Assembly (NCBI GenBank): GCA_902803795.1
Contig: CADCRC010000113.1
Location: forward strand, 1 to 7,392
DNA length: 7,392 bases
From: an uncultured Erysipelotrichaceae bacterium
GTDB lineage: Bacteria > Bacillota_I > Bacilli_A > RF39 > UBA660
Direction: 5' to 3'
The notes below the pieces were generated by a model, which saw nothing but the letters and a program-made list of their open reading frames with translations, had not been told where the DNA came from and ran no database searches. Of this stretch, positions 1 through 5,809 are shown piece by piece. Position 1 is the stretch's first letter, and each line of letters opens with the position of its first letter. The position numbers were made by a program, and so were the translations under genes.

Positions 1-254
1 GATGCAAGTCCTTCTTCTAAAGTATTAAATTCATTAATATAATCAGATAAATAACTATTACAATTATTATATGCATTATTTAATCTACTAAAAGATTCAT
101 CTATATCAGAAACTAGATTACTAATCTCACTAGAACCTGCATTACTAATACTACTACTACTAAATTCACTTGATAAATTTGAAACTCCTGAAACATCGTC
201 ACTAAAAGAAGAAGAAACAGAAGATAATTTATCAAGTTCAATTTTATAATCCAT
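1..254 (-). CDS. Helical WXG/LXG-style secreted protein, N-terminal part (runs off left edge)
   Basis: The frame is open from the ATG at 254 to the window edge, giving 84 codons of a gene cut at its 3' end. The visible protein begins MDYKIELDKLSSVSS, is rich in Ser, Asn and Asp, and reads as two amphipathic helices around a Ser/Gly-rich turn (residues about 32-45). It lacks a signal peptide, cysteine pairs and membrane segments. A GGAGG ribosome binding site sits 6 nt before the ATG, inside the last codons of the preceding gene, whose stop is only 2 nt away. Length, helical pattern and operon position match the N-terminal targeting domain of type VII secretion substrates (WXG100/LXG class), but no WXG tripeptide is seen in the visible part. 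It could be a short helical partner protein or the front of a larger effector or cell-wall enzyme; the downstream part would decide. The family is inferred from context more than from motif. Confidence 0.7.
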   Translation of the reverse strand, partial: MDYKIELDKLSSVSSSFSDDVSGVSNLSSEFSSSSISNAGSSEISNLVSDIDESFSRLNNAYNNCNSYLSDYINEFNTLEEGLA

Positions 255-256
255 AT

Positions 257-670
257 TTAACCTCCACAAATAGAATTAATTTCATTTATATCCTTTTCCA
301 TTCTTGTTTTATATTTTTCTAACTCAGTCCATAATGCATTTGCATAATTACCATCACTCTCAATTTGATTAATTAAATCATTAAGATTACATGCAGCATT
401 TCTACTTTCTCTATAATCTGCAATATAATTAGTAACATTTACTACATCAGTTAATCTCTTATTTAAATTCATATAAATATCATTATTCATTTTATCAAAT
501 GCAGATATTAAATTACTTTTTGAATCAGCAAGCCATATATCATCATTTAATTCACCTGATAAATTAGCTAGATTTCCATTATATTCTTCTAATTTAGATT
601 TATAATTTTCAGCATCACTTCTTAAACCATCAATATCTATACTATCATATAAACTATAAAGATCAGCCAT
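257..670 (-). CDS. Small helical protein, WXG100-like (137 aa)
   Basis: A complete 137-residue, almost wholly alpha-helical protein with no signal peptide or membrane segment. Residues about 1-40 form a first helix (YKSKLEEYNGNLANLSGEL). A turn holds W46 in DDIWLADSKSNL, where WXG100 proteins have their W-x-G; here the third position is Ala. A long second helix and a C-terminal helix (about 105-135) follow, so it is longer than the usual 95-100 aa of the family. It ends in Cys-Gly-Gly. The start at 670 has an AGAGGTGG ribosome binding site inside the last codons of the preceding gene, which stops 1 nt before this ATG. The neighbours are a clear WXG100 protein and a modular WXG protein, so I infer a type VII secretion substrate or a helical chaperone/partner. 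I do not recognise a named family. Confidence 0.75.
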   Translation of the reverse strand: MADLYSLYDSIDIDGLRSDAENYKSKLEEYNGNLANLSGELNDDIWLADSKSNLISAFDKMNNDIYMNLNKRLTDVVNVTNYIADYRESRNAACNLNDLINQIESDGNYANALWTELEKYKTRMEKDINEINSICGG

Positions 671-671
671 A

Positions 672-1943
672 TTAAACCACCTCTAACTTATCAATTACAC
701 TATCAACATAATCTGACAAATCATCTTTTTTCACATTAACAACCTTACTATTTACATCAAATTCTAAATTCCATTCAGATTGATTTAAATCTCCATATTT
801 AATAATTGTATCATTAGCTGATTTAAATTCAACAATTCCATCAACATTATCACTATTTTGAAAAACAACACATTTTAATTTAGTTCCATCATTTAAATTA
901 ACAGTAACTTTATCACCTACATTTCCATATTTACTGGAAACACAAATCATATATCTATCTTCATTATTATCTTTTATACAAGCTAAATTATTTTTATATT
1001 TTTTACCTTGACTAGTCCAAATATCATATAATTTTTTTGATTTGAAATTCTCATATTTATCAGAAAGACCAGAAACAGAATAATCTAAATTAACATCATC
1101 TTTTCTTTGTGGCTTAACACTATCATTAACTTCAAGATCATCTTTTAAAGATTTTAAAATATTATCAGCAGCAATATTACCAGTTAATGAACCAGCTAAC
1201 GCACTTTTTTCATCATCTGAAGTTAGTCCTTTTATTGCTGCATTATTAATTGCGCCAGCACTAGAACCACCACCAGATGAATCAACAGAATTAGTCATAT
1301 CTTCTGATTCAGTATTAGCAAGATTCTCAGGCATAGACATAGCATCACTAGAACTATTATTATCTAAATTTTCATTTTTATGTTTTTTCTTTTTCTTGCC
1401 TCCAGAACCACCAGAACCACCAGAGCCTCCCGAACCACCAGAGCCTCCAGAACCTCCATAATTTCCAAAATTTCCAGGATCATCAATATAACCATCATCA
1501 CCAATAGAATTATCAGAAGAACCACCATCATTATCATTATCATTATCATTAGTACCTAAAACACTATCAGCTGAAACTCTAGAAAATAAATTTACATCTG
1601 CAAAACTAGAAGCATCAACTTTATCTATAGCTGATTGTCCACCTAAAAGATTTTTTAATCTTTCAACCATAGAGCTTTCAATCGATTGATATCCATCAGA
1701 AACACCAGCTAAAAAACATACTGATAAAGCAAGTTCTTTTTTAGCATCCGGAATTTTAGAAGTAAGTTTCTTTATTTTATCAACATATGCACTTGATGCA
1801 TCACCTGACCAAGCAGGAGAAGTAATCTTCCCAATTGCATCATTTATATTATCAGAAGTTTTACCTATATTTTCTGCAACATCAGTTAATTTACTACAAG
1901 ACGACTCAATTTTAGAAAAATCCAATTTTACTTTATCAGACAT
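672..1943 (-). CDS. Modular WXG-domain protein with Gly-Ser linker and C-terminal beta domain (423 aa)
   Basis: Residues 1-100 form a helical hairpin with the W-x-G turn at W45-S46-G47 (SPAWSGDASSAY), the hallmark of WXG100-type type VII secretion substrates. Residues about 131-225 are low complexity: an Asn-Asp repeat (132-139), an acidic stretch, a run of six GGS units (163-182) followed by KKKKKHK, then Ser/Asn-rich sequence. Residues about 230-275 return to helix. Residues about 300-405 look like a compact mostly-beta domain with YMICVSSKYGNVGDKVTVNL and a DGTKLKCVV strand. This loosely recalls double-psi beta-barrel-type domains found on Gram-positive secreted proteins, but that is a resemblance only and no catalytic set is identified. 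There is no classical signal peptide, membrane segment or LPxTG. The GAGGTG ribosome binding site lies in the last codons of the preceding WXG100 gene, 2 nt away. Likely exported as a toxin-like or wall-associated effector, or a surface structural component. The WXG domain is solid; the function of the C-terminal domain is unknown. Confidence 0.85.
   Translation of the reverse strand: MSDKVKLDFSKIESSCSKLTDVAENIGKTSDNINDAIGKITSPAWSGDASSAYVDKIKKLTSKIPDAKKELALSVCFLAGVSDGYQSIESSMVERLKNLLGGQSAIDKVDASSFADVNLFSRVSADSVLGTNDNDNDNDGGSSDNSIGDDGYIDDPGNFGNYGGSGGSGGSGGSGGSGGSGGKKKKKHKNENLDNNSSSDAMSMPENLANTESEDMTNSVDSSGGGSSAGAINNAAIKGLTSDDEKSALAGSLTGNIAADNILKSLKDDLEVNDSVKPQRKDDVNLDYSVSGLSDKYENFKSKKLYDIWTSQGKKYKNNLACIKDNNEDRYMICVSSKYGNVGDKVTVNLNDGTKLKCVVFQNSDNVDGIVEFKSANDTIIKYGDLNQSEWNLEFDVNSKVVNVKKDDLSDYVDSVIDKLEVV
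1398..1457 (-). repeat. 9-bp tandem repeat coding a (GGS)n linker
   Basis: About six and a half copies of a 9-bp unit encode Gly-Gly-Ser repeats (residues 163-182 of the 423-aa protein), directly followed by a lysine-rich run. Copies vary at wobble positions, using GGT/GGA/GGC and TCT/TCG/TCC-type changes, so the array is not freshly duplicated. Because the unit is a multiple of three, copy-number change would alter linker length without breaking the frame. Confidence 0.9.
1527..1550 (-). repeat. 6-bp tandem repeat coding (Asn-Asp)4
   Basis: Four perfect copies of a 6-bp unit (AATGAT on the coding strand) encode Asn-Asp x4 at residues 132-139 of the 423-aa WXG protein, at the start of its acidic linker. 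The copies are identical at DNA level, unlike the neighbouring Gly-Ser array, so slippage here is plausible; any gain or loss would stay in frame. The acidic Asn/Asp content could bind divalent cations, but that is speculation. Confidence 0.85.
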
Positions 1944-1945
1944 AA

Positions 1946-2242
1946 TTACACCTCAATTGACCTAGATGAAAATTCTTTATCTAAAGTATCATACTCTTTA
2001 TATACACCTTTTAAATAACTAATATATGAATCAAGTGACTCATTCAAAGCATTTAATAAAACAGAATAATCATCCTTCATCTTCTTAGTAAATAAAGTTG
2101 AATTAGAACCTTCCCACGCTTCATTTACTTTACCTAATTCAGAATCAATAGATTCAATATAACCAGAAATATTTTTCTTTTCTGATTCAAGCATATCAAT
2201 AATTTCATCTATTCCACTTTTTGTAGCAATTATTTCTCCCAT
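1946..2242 (-). CDS. WXG100 family protein (EsxA-like), 98 aa
   Basis: A canonical WXG100/ESAT-6-type small protein: two helices joined by a turn with W-x-G in NEAWEGSNSTLF near the middle, no signal peptide, and an acidic helical C-terminus (EYDTLDKEFSS). Such proteins are exported as helical dimers by type VII secretion systems built around an EssC/EccC-type ATPase; that machinery is not in this window. Two in-frame ATGs exist, at 2248 and 2242. The AGGAGG ribosome binding site (2250-2255) is 7 nt from the second but only 1 nt from the first, so I choose 2242 (98 aa, starting MGEIIATK). The site overlaps the stop codon of murD2, so expression is likely coupled to the peptidoglycan genes upstream. 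The next gene starts 2 nt after its stop. Confidence 0.87.
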   Translation of the reverse strand: MGEIIATKSGIDEIIDMLESEKKNISGYIESIDSELGKVNEAWEGSNSTLFTKKMKDDYSVLLNALNESLDSYISYLKGVYKEYDTLDKEFSSRSIEV

Positions 2243-2249
2243 TTGCATA

Positions 2250-2255
2250 CCTCCT
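2250..2255 (-). promoter_or_regulatory. AGGAGG ribosome binding site deciding the WXG100 start
   Basis: A perfect AGGAGG on the minus strand. It overlaps by two bases the TAG stop of murD2 (2254-2256). Distance is 7 nt to the ATG at 2242 and 1 nt to the ATG at 2248, which favours the shorter product and suggests reinitiation by ribosomes finishing murD2. Confidence 0.85.
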
Positions 2256-3600
2256 AATCATTTCTAACATATTCTTTAAACTTGCTTCCTCTTTCTTCAA
2301 AATTTTTAAAAGCATTATATGATGCGGCAGCAGGACTAAGTAAAACAACTCCTTCTTTAGTATTTTCTTTAGCAACTCTAACAGCCTCTTTCAAATCATA
2401 CACTTTAAAAATTTTAACATTATTATTTTTAATCTTATCTGCAATCTTCCATCCAGTATCAGGAATACATATAAGATTATCAAATTTATATTTATTTAAA
2501 TAATCAATTAATTTACTATAATCAATTCCTCTATCAAGTCCTCCTATTATTAATGTATTTACATGTATGCTTTCTAATGCATTAATACAAGCTTCAGGAA
2601 TAGTACATATAGAATCATTATAATAATCAACATTTTTATATTTACCAACATATTCCATTCTATGTTCTAAAGCCTTAAAATTACAAATACTATCACATAC
2701 TTTATTCATATTAAGTTTTAAAATATAAGCTAAACTCAAAACAAAAATAATATTATTTAAATTATGTTTACCAATTAAATTTCTTTTAGAATTAATATCA
2801 TATACTCTCTTACCATTAACATACACATAATCTTCATCAATATACGAATATGCATCTTTATTACTATAACTAATTGGTATCATATGACCACATTCATTAT
2901 ACTTAATAACTTTAGATACAACATGATCATTATCCAAATTATATAACAAATAATCATTTTTTTTCTGATGATTAAATATATTACATTTAGCTTCTATATA
3001 ATTATCATAATTCCTATAATGATCTAAATGTTCCTCAAATATATTTAACAATATTGAATATTTAGGAGAAACATCCATAAATTCTAATTGATGACATCCC
3101 ATCTCAAGAACTACATAATCACAATTCTCAACATCATCTATTAAATTAAATGCCGCTATACCTATATTACCACCAAAAAGCACTCTTTTATTACAATCTC
3201 TTAACACTTGATATATCAAAGATGAAGTAGTACTTTTACCTTTAGTACCAGTAATACCAATTATAGGAACAGGACAATATTTAACAAATAATTCAAGTTC
3301 AGAATTAATTTTATCTTTTATTTTATCAGTATCTATTTTATTAAATGCAATACCTGGAGATTTCATAATTACATCATATTCTTCCAAATTATCCAAATAA
3401 TTATCTCCTAAAATAAATTCAATATTCTTATCACCTTTAAATAATATATTATCTTTAATAGATTCATTTAAATCACCAATATATATCAATTGATTTTTTA
3501 AATATTTTCTCATTAATTTATAAGTAGCTTGTCCTTCTCTACCAAATCCAAGTATAATAACCTTTTTATCTTTTAACTCATTAATTATATTATCAATCAT
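2254..3600 (-). CDS. murD2: MurD2-type UDP-N-acetylmuramoyl-L-alanine--L-glutamate ligase
   Basis: A complete 448-aa Mur ligase. Domains in order: an N-terminal nucleotide-fold domain with VIILGFGREGQAT (14-26); a central ATPase with P-loop GITGTKGKSTT (115-125), GGNIG (143-147), LEMGCHQLE (165-173), EEHLDHY (189-195) and the likely carbamylated Lys in EAKCNIF (K205); and a C-terminal domain with HRMEYVG (313-319) and LSPAAASYNAFKNFEERG (421-438). Ordinary MurD has an NDSKATN motif here whose Lys/Thr contact D-Glu; this protein instead has YNDSICTIPEA (327-337), the form I associate with MurD2, which adds L-Glu to UDP-MurNAc-L-Ala in the cytoplasm. The gene next door is MurL, which converts that L-Glu to D-Glu, so the assignment is mutually supported. 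The start overlaps the murL stop as ATGA and has a GAGGAG site 6 nt upstream. L-Glu preference is inferred from motif and partner. If that is wrong, it is still a MurD-family ligase. Confidence 0.87.
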   Translation of the reverse strand: MIDNIINELKDKKVIILGFGREGQATYKLMRKYLKNQLIYIGDLNESIKDNILFKGDKNIEFILGDNYLDNLEEYDVIMKSPGIAFNKIDTDKIKDKINSELELFVKYCPVPIIGITGTKGKSTTSSLIYQVLRDCNKRVLFGGNIGIAAFNLIDDVENCDYVVLEMGCHQLEFMDVSPKYSILLNIFEEHLDHYRNYDNYIEAKCNIFNHQKKNDYLLYNLDNDHVVSKVIKYNECGHMIPISYSNKDAYSYIDEDYVYVNGKRVYDINSKRNLIGKHNLNNIIFVLSLAYILKLNMNKVCDSICNFKALEHRMEYVGKYKNVDYYNDSICTIPEACINALESIHVNTLIIGGLDRGIDYSKLIDYLNKYKFDNLICIPDTGWKIADKIKNNNVKIFKVYDLKEAVRVAKENTKEGVVLLSPAAASYNAFKNFEERGSKFKEYVRND

Positions 3601-4955
3601 AGTACACTCCTCAACAAACCTTCCTGTTCTTCATTTAAATTATTATTACTATTCCACCTATTTTCAATATCACCATATTCCAACTTATAATGTTTTTTAT
3701 AATAATCTAATAAATAAGGCATTTTACTATCTCCAATATTCTTAATAGTTAAACTAATTGCATATCTAACCTCTTCAAATGTTCCAACACATTCGAATGG
3801 TTTTAATTTACCATAACCTGTCAAATCAATAAATGTATCAAGCATATCTTTTCTCTCAAACATATCTTCTCCAAATATATTAATTAATTTATCTTTATAT
3901 AAAAAAGGAGAAAGAATTGTAAATACAAACATACATTTAGGACAATTTAAACACCATTCCCATTTTTTATTCTTAGAACCTAAATTACAGCTCTTAAATA
4001 TTTTATGATAATTTTCTAATCTAGAAAATATCTTAGCTATCAAAAATTCATTTAATGGCCTCAAAAAACTAAAATAATAAACAGGAACATATAAATATTT
4101 ATCAACATAATATCTAAAATCATTCTCATATTCAAAACTTTTAGAATATTGATGATTAATACCCCATTCATCTTCATTCTTTTCATTAGCAGAATCTTCA
4201 TTAGATAAAGCAACATATTTTCTATTAACTAAATATCCCATCATAACACATAAAAAAGAATAAACACTAGATATAGGAACATGACCATTAATAAATCCTT
4301 TATCATTTAATTCAATTAATTTCTTATCAATAACTCTATAAATCTCAATTATATTATTATTACTAAATCCAAATTCATAACAAGTATCAAAACAAACATC
4401 TTTAGGATTAGCAATTATAGCATAATCTCTATCTTTATCTATATCTAATGTATTTAATGTAACTATACTATCTTTTCCACCTCCAATAGGTACAAGATAT
4501 CCATCATACTTATCTTCTAATTTTTTTAAAGAAAAACTATTACCATAACTCTTAATATTAATGAATTCATCTATTGATAATCTAATATTATTTCTATATC
4601 TCAATTCACCAAGTCCATTATAATATATCTTCTTCCACCAATTAATTTGATCATCATTTAATTCTCCACATTTAACAACAAGATTATAACAAAAACAAGA
4701 TTTCCAATAATTAACAAGTTCAATCATACCAATATTAAATACAATATTTTCAAAATATAAATTATTTTTAATTTTCTCTTTAATATAATTCTTTTTGCAA
4801 ATATTTAATTTATGTTCAAAACTACATAATCCACTAATAATATATCTAAAAGACAAATATATATATTTATCATCCTCATTTATACTATAACTATCATATA
4901 TAAATTCTCTATATTTTTCTCTTATTATATTAACATTTTTATTATTATCAAACAT
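3597..4955 (-). CDS. murL: MurL, UDP-MurNAc-L-Ala-L-Glu epimerase
   Basis: A complete cytoplasmic protein of 452 aa. MurL uses ATP to epimerise the terminal L-Glu of UDP-MurNAc-L-Ala-L-Glu, made by MurD2, to D-Glu, bypassing free D-Glu and glutamate racemase. Recognisable motifs (numbered from the ATG at 4955): a PP-loop-like ATP motif IGGGKDS (157-163), GHVPIS (224-229), SNEDSANEKNE (251-261), HQYSKSFEYE (268-277), RPLNE (299-303), a four-Cys cluster C323, C335, C338, C341 (C-L-N-C-P-K-C in its second half) that could bind zinc, and LTGYGKLKPFECVGT (378-392). These match the MurL family along its length. A GTG 9 nt further upstream is in frame, but the AGGTGG site (4961-4966) lies 5 nt before the ATG at 4955 and overlaps the GTG, so the ATG is chosen. 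It is the first gene of the operon, with the divergent promoter region just upstream and murD2 overlapping its stop. Confidence 0.9.
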   Translation of the reverse strand: MFDNNKNVNIIREKYREFIYDSYSINEDDKYIYLSFRYIISGLCSFEHKLNICKKNYIKEKIKNNLYFENIVFNIGMIELVNYWKSCFCYNLVVKCGELNDDQINWWKKIYYNGLGELRYRNNIRLSIDEFINIKSYGNSFSLKKLEDKYDGYLVPIGGGKDSIVTLNTLDIDKDRDYAIIANPKDVCFDTCYEFGFSNNNIIEIYRVIDKKLIELNDKGFINGHVPISSVYSFLCVMMGYLVNRKYVALSNEDSANEKNEDEWGINHQYSKSFEYENDFRYYVDKYLYVPVYYFSFLRPLNEFLIAKIFSRLENYHKIFKSCNLGSKNKKWEWCLNCPKCMFVFTILSPFLYKDKLINIFGEDMFERKDMLDTFIDLTGYGKLKPFECVGTFEEVRYAISLTIKNIGDSKMPYLLDYYKKHYKLEYGDIENRWNSNNNLNEEQEGLLRSVL

Positions 4956-4960
4956 AAATA

Positions 4961-4966
4961 CCACCT
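4961..4966 (-). promoter_or_regulatory. AGGTGG ribosome binding site deciding the murL start
   Basis: AGGTGG on the minus strand, 5 nt before the ATG at 4955. The alternative in-frame GTG (4964-4962) falls inside this site and has no good site of its own, so the shorter 452-aa MurL is preferred. Confidence 0.75.
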
Positions 4967-4972
4967 ATTAAT

Positions 4973-5023
4973 ATTCTAACATAATTTATAAATAAATGTT
5001 ATAATTATATTAGAAGGTGTCAA
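4973..5023. promoter_or_regulatory. Divergent promoter region of murL operon and rhomboid gene, with inverted repeat
   Basis: Only 69 bp separate the divergent murL and rhomboid genes. Plus strand: TATAAT (5000-5005) with a -35-like CTAACA (4976-4981), spacer 18; this leaves a very short leader before the AGAAGGTG site and the ATG at 5025. Minus strand: an extended -10 TGTTAGAAT (TAGAAT is 4973-4978) with a -35-like ATAACA (4997-5002), spacer 18. A perfect minus-strand TTGACA (5018-5023) also exists, but its spacing to the nearby TATAAC is only 14. The two promoters are back to back and share bases. They are embedded in a 13-bp inverted repeat with one mismatch (4974-4986 and 5003-5015), so a symmetric regulator could control both genes, or the symmetry may simply arise from mirrored promoters. 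Boxes are read by eye. Confidence 0.6.
4977..4993 (+). repeat. 17-bp exact direct repeat, copy 1
   Basis: First copy of TAACATAATTTATAAAT. It covers most of the left arm of the inverted repeat and the promoter spacer between murL and the rhomboid gene. The second copy lies just downstream of the BspA-like gene. Confidence 0.6.
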
Positions 5024-5024
5024 T

Positions 5025-5603
5025 ATGAATCAAAGTATAAAAGTAGTAAATGATATAACAAATTATTTTTCATATAACTCAATAGTTATATTATCCTTTT
5101 TTCTACTATCTCTACTATTTTTAATATTAAATAAATTAACTAACAATAAAATAAACAATTTTTTTAAATTACAAAATAGTTTTATATTAAATCCACTACT
5201 ATATATAAGAATGTTTACTTCTACTTTATGTCATGCAGATTGGAATCATTTCAAAAATAATTTTTTAATAATTCTATTAATAGGTCCAATGTTAGAAGAA
5301 AAATATGGAAGCATAAATTTACTTATAATGATGGCTATAACAGCAGTTATAATAGCTATATTACACTTAATATTTTCAGGTAATCCAAGTCTTGGAGCAT
5401 CCGGTATAACATTTATGTTTATAACTCTATCATCCATAGTTAATATAACAGATGGAAAACTACCATTAACACTAATATTAATATTTTTATTCTATATAAT
5501 AGATGAAATAATAAAAGGCATAAAAGGAAAAGACAACATAGGACATGATGCCCACTTCATAGGTGCAGTATGTGGAGCAATCTTTGGAATATGGATATTT
5601 TAA
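5025..5603 (+). CDS. Rhomboid-family intramembrane serine protease
   Basis: A complete 192-aa membrane protein with about six hydrophobic segments: 18-36, 77-92, 98-118, 124-142, 146-161 and 176-192. Rhomboid signatures are clear: the H-x4-H-x3-N motif in TM2 (H70, H75, N79), a GPMLEEKYGS loop (87-96), the catalytic serine S126 in GASG (124-127), and the catalytic histidine H177 in DAHFIGAVCG near the C-terminus. The Ser-His dyad cuts substrate transmembrane helices within the membrane. The size is that of a minimal six-TM core rhomboid with no extra soluble domain. The start at 5025 has AGAAGGTG 5 nt upstream. It is transcribed alone, away from the murL operon, and ends in an immediate intrinsic terminator. 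The substrate is unknown; nearby membrane-anchored proteins include the BspA-like protein at the right end. Confidence 0.93.
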   Translation: MNQSIKVVNDITNYFSYNSIVILSFFLLSLLFLILNKLTNNKINNFFKLQNSFILNPLLYIRMFTSTLCHADWNHFKNNFLIILLIGPMLEEKYGSINLLIMMAITAVIIAILHLIFSGNPSLGASGITFMFITLSSIVNITDGKLPLTLILIFLFYIIDEIIKGIKGKDNIGHDAHFIGAVCGAIFGIWIF

Positions 5604-5636
5604 AACTATTAAGAAATAACTATCTTAATAGTTTTT
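5602..5636 (+). terminator. Intrinsic terminator of the rhomboid gene
   Basis: A perfect 13-bp inverted repeat (5602-5614 with 5623-5635; the core is ACTATTAAGA/TCTTAATAGT) with an 8-nt loop and a run of T at its 3' side. It begins inside the rhomboid stop codon. The stem starts with AAAA, so it could also work in the opposite direction. Confidence 0.85.
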
Positions 5637-5689
5637 AATTATGAAAGTATATAAACAAATAACAACATTCTTCAATAATTAATAGAAAT

Positions 5690-5723
5690 TAAAAACATCT
5701 TAGATTTGCTTAAAATCTAAGAT
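5690..5723 (-). terminator. Intrinsic terminator, minus strand
   Basis: A perfect 11-bp stem (ATCTTAGATTT at 5697-5707 with AAATCTAAGAT at 5713-5723) and a 5-nt loop. On the minus strand it is followed by GTTTTT (5696-5691); on the plus strand no T-run follows, so it points leftward. No protein gene lies between it and the BspA-gene terminator at 5994-6025, so it most likely ends the candidate structured RNA just upstream. Confidence 0.8.
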
Positions 5724-5804
5724 AATTCTTATCAAAAATGGTGTCCGCGAGGCGATTCAATCGCCTGACCGATTGCTTATAAGGCGATTGCTCTTTTTAC
5801 CATT
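5690..5804 (-). ncRNA. Candidate structured small RNA (about 115 nt), no known family
   Basis: On the minus strand, a TATAAT box is followed about 6 nt later by AATGGT (5804-5799), which pairs with ACCATT (5742-5737) to enclose a 56-nt core, then comes an intrinsic terminator. The core (5741-5792) is about 54% GC (28 of 52 bases), strongly against the AT-rich background. It holds several competing pairings: CAATCGCCT (5758-5766) with AGGCGATTG (5782-5790), 9 bp; the same arm with AGGCGAT (5750-5756), 7 bp and a 3-nt loop; and CAATCG (5758-5763) with CGATTG (5770-5775), 6 bp. There is no sensible open frame: a minus-strand ATG gives 8 codons and a plus-strand ATG gives 14. I do not recognise a riboswitch, tRNA, SRP or 6S core. 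Promoter, fold and terminator in register support a real transcript; its function is unknown. Confidence 0.55.
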
Positions 5805-5809
5805 GTTTT

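Noticed and set aside
1364..1549. Open frame on the same strand with a Met-Ile-rich product, overlapping the 423-aa WXG gene
   Set aside because: It is an out-of-frame reading of the Asn-Asp and Gly-Gly-Ser arrays, giving low-complexity MIMIM and VLVVLE runs, and has no ribosome binding site.
1398..1550. CRISPR-like array
   Set aside because: Units of 6 and 9 bp without spacers, in frame and encoding simple peptides, are coding tandem repeats.
2282..2503. Plus-strand open frame of 73 codons antisense to murD2
   Set aside because: It lies fully opposite the conserved MurD C-terminal domain, lacks a ribosome binding site and matches nothing recognisable.
5018..5023. Perfect minus-strand TTGACA as the main -35 of the murL operon
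   Set aside because: The nearest -10-like TATAAC is only 14 nt away and the better extended -10 (TGTTAGAAT) is too far, so this box is probably not used; kept only as a note in the promoter entry.
5246..5437. Minus-strand open frame of 63 codons antisense to the rhomboid gene
   Set aside because: It lies opposite the HxxxxHxxxN and GASG motifs of the rhomboid; its hydrophobic content is the mirror of membrane-segment codons.
5741..5792. tRNA, SRP RNA or known riboswitch
   Set aside because: A 5-bp stem with a 7-nt loop (AGGCG/CGCCT) looks T-arm-like, but the loop lacks TTCRA in register and there is no acceptor stem or anticodon arm. GGTCAGGC recalls SRP RNA but the GGAAGCAGC part is missing. 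No riboswitch core was recognised.
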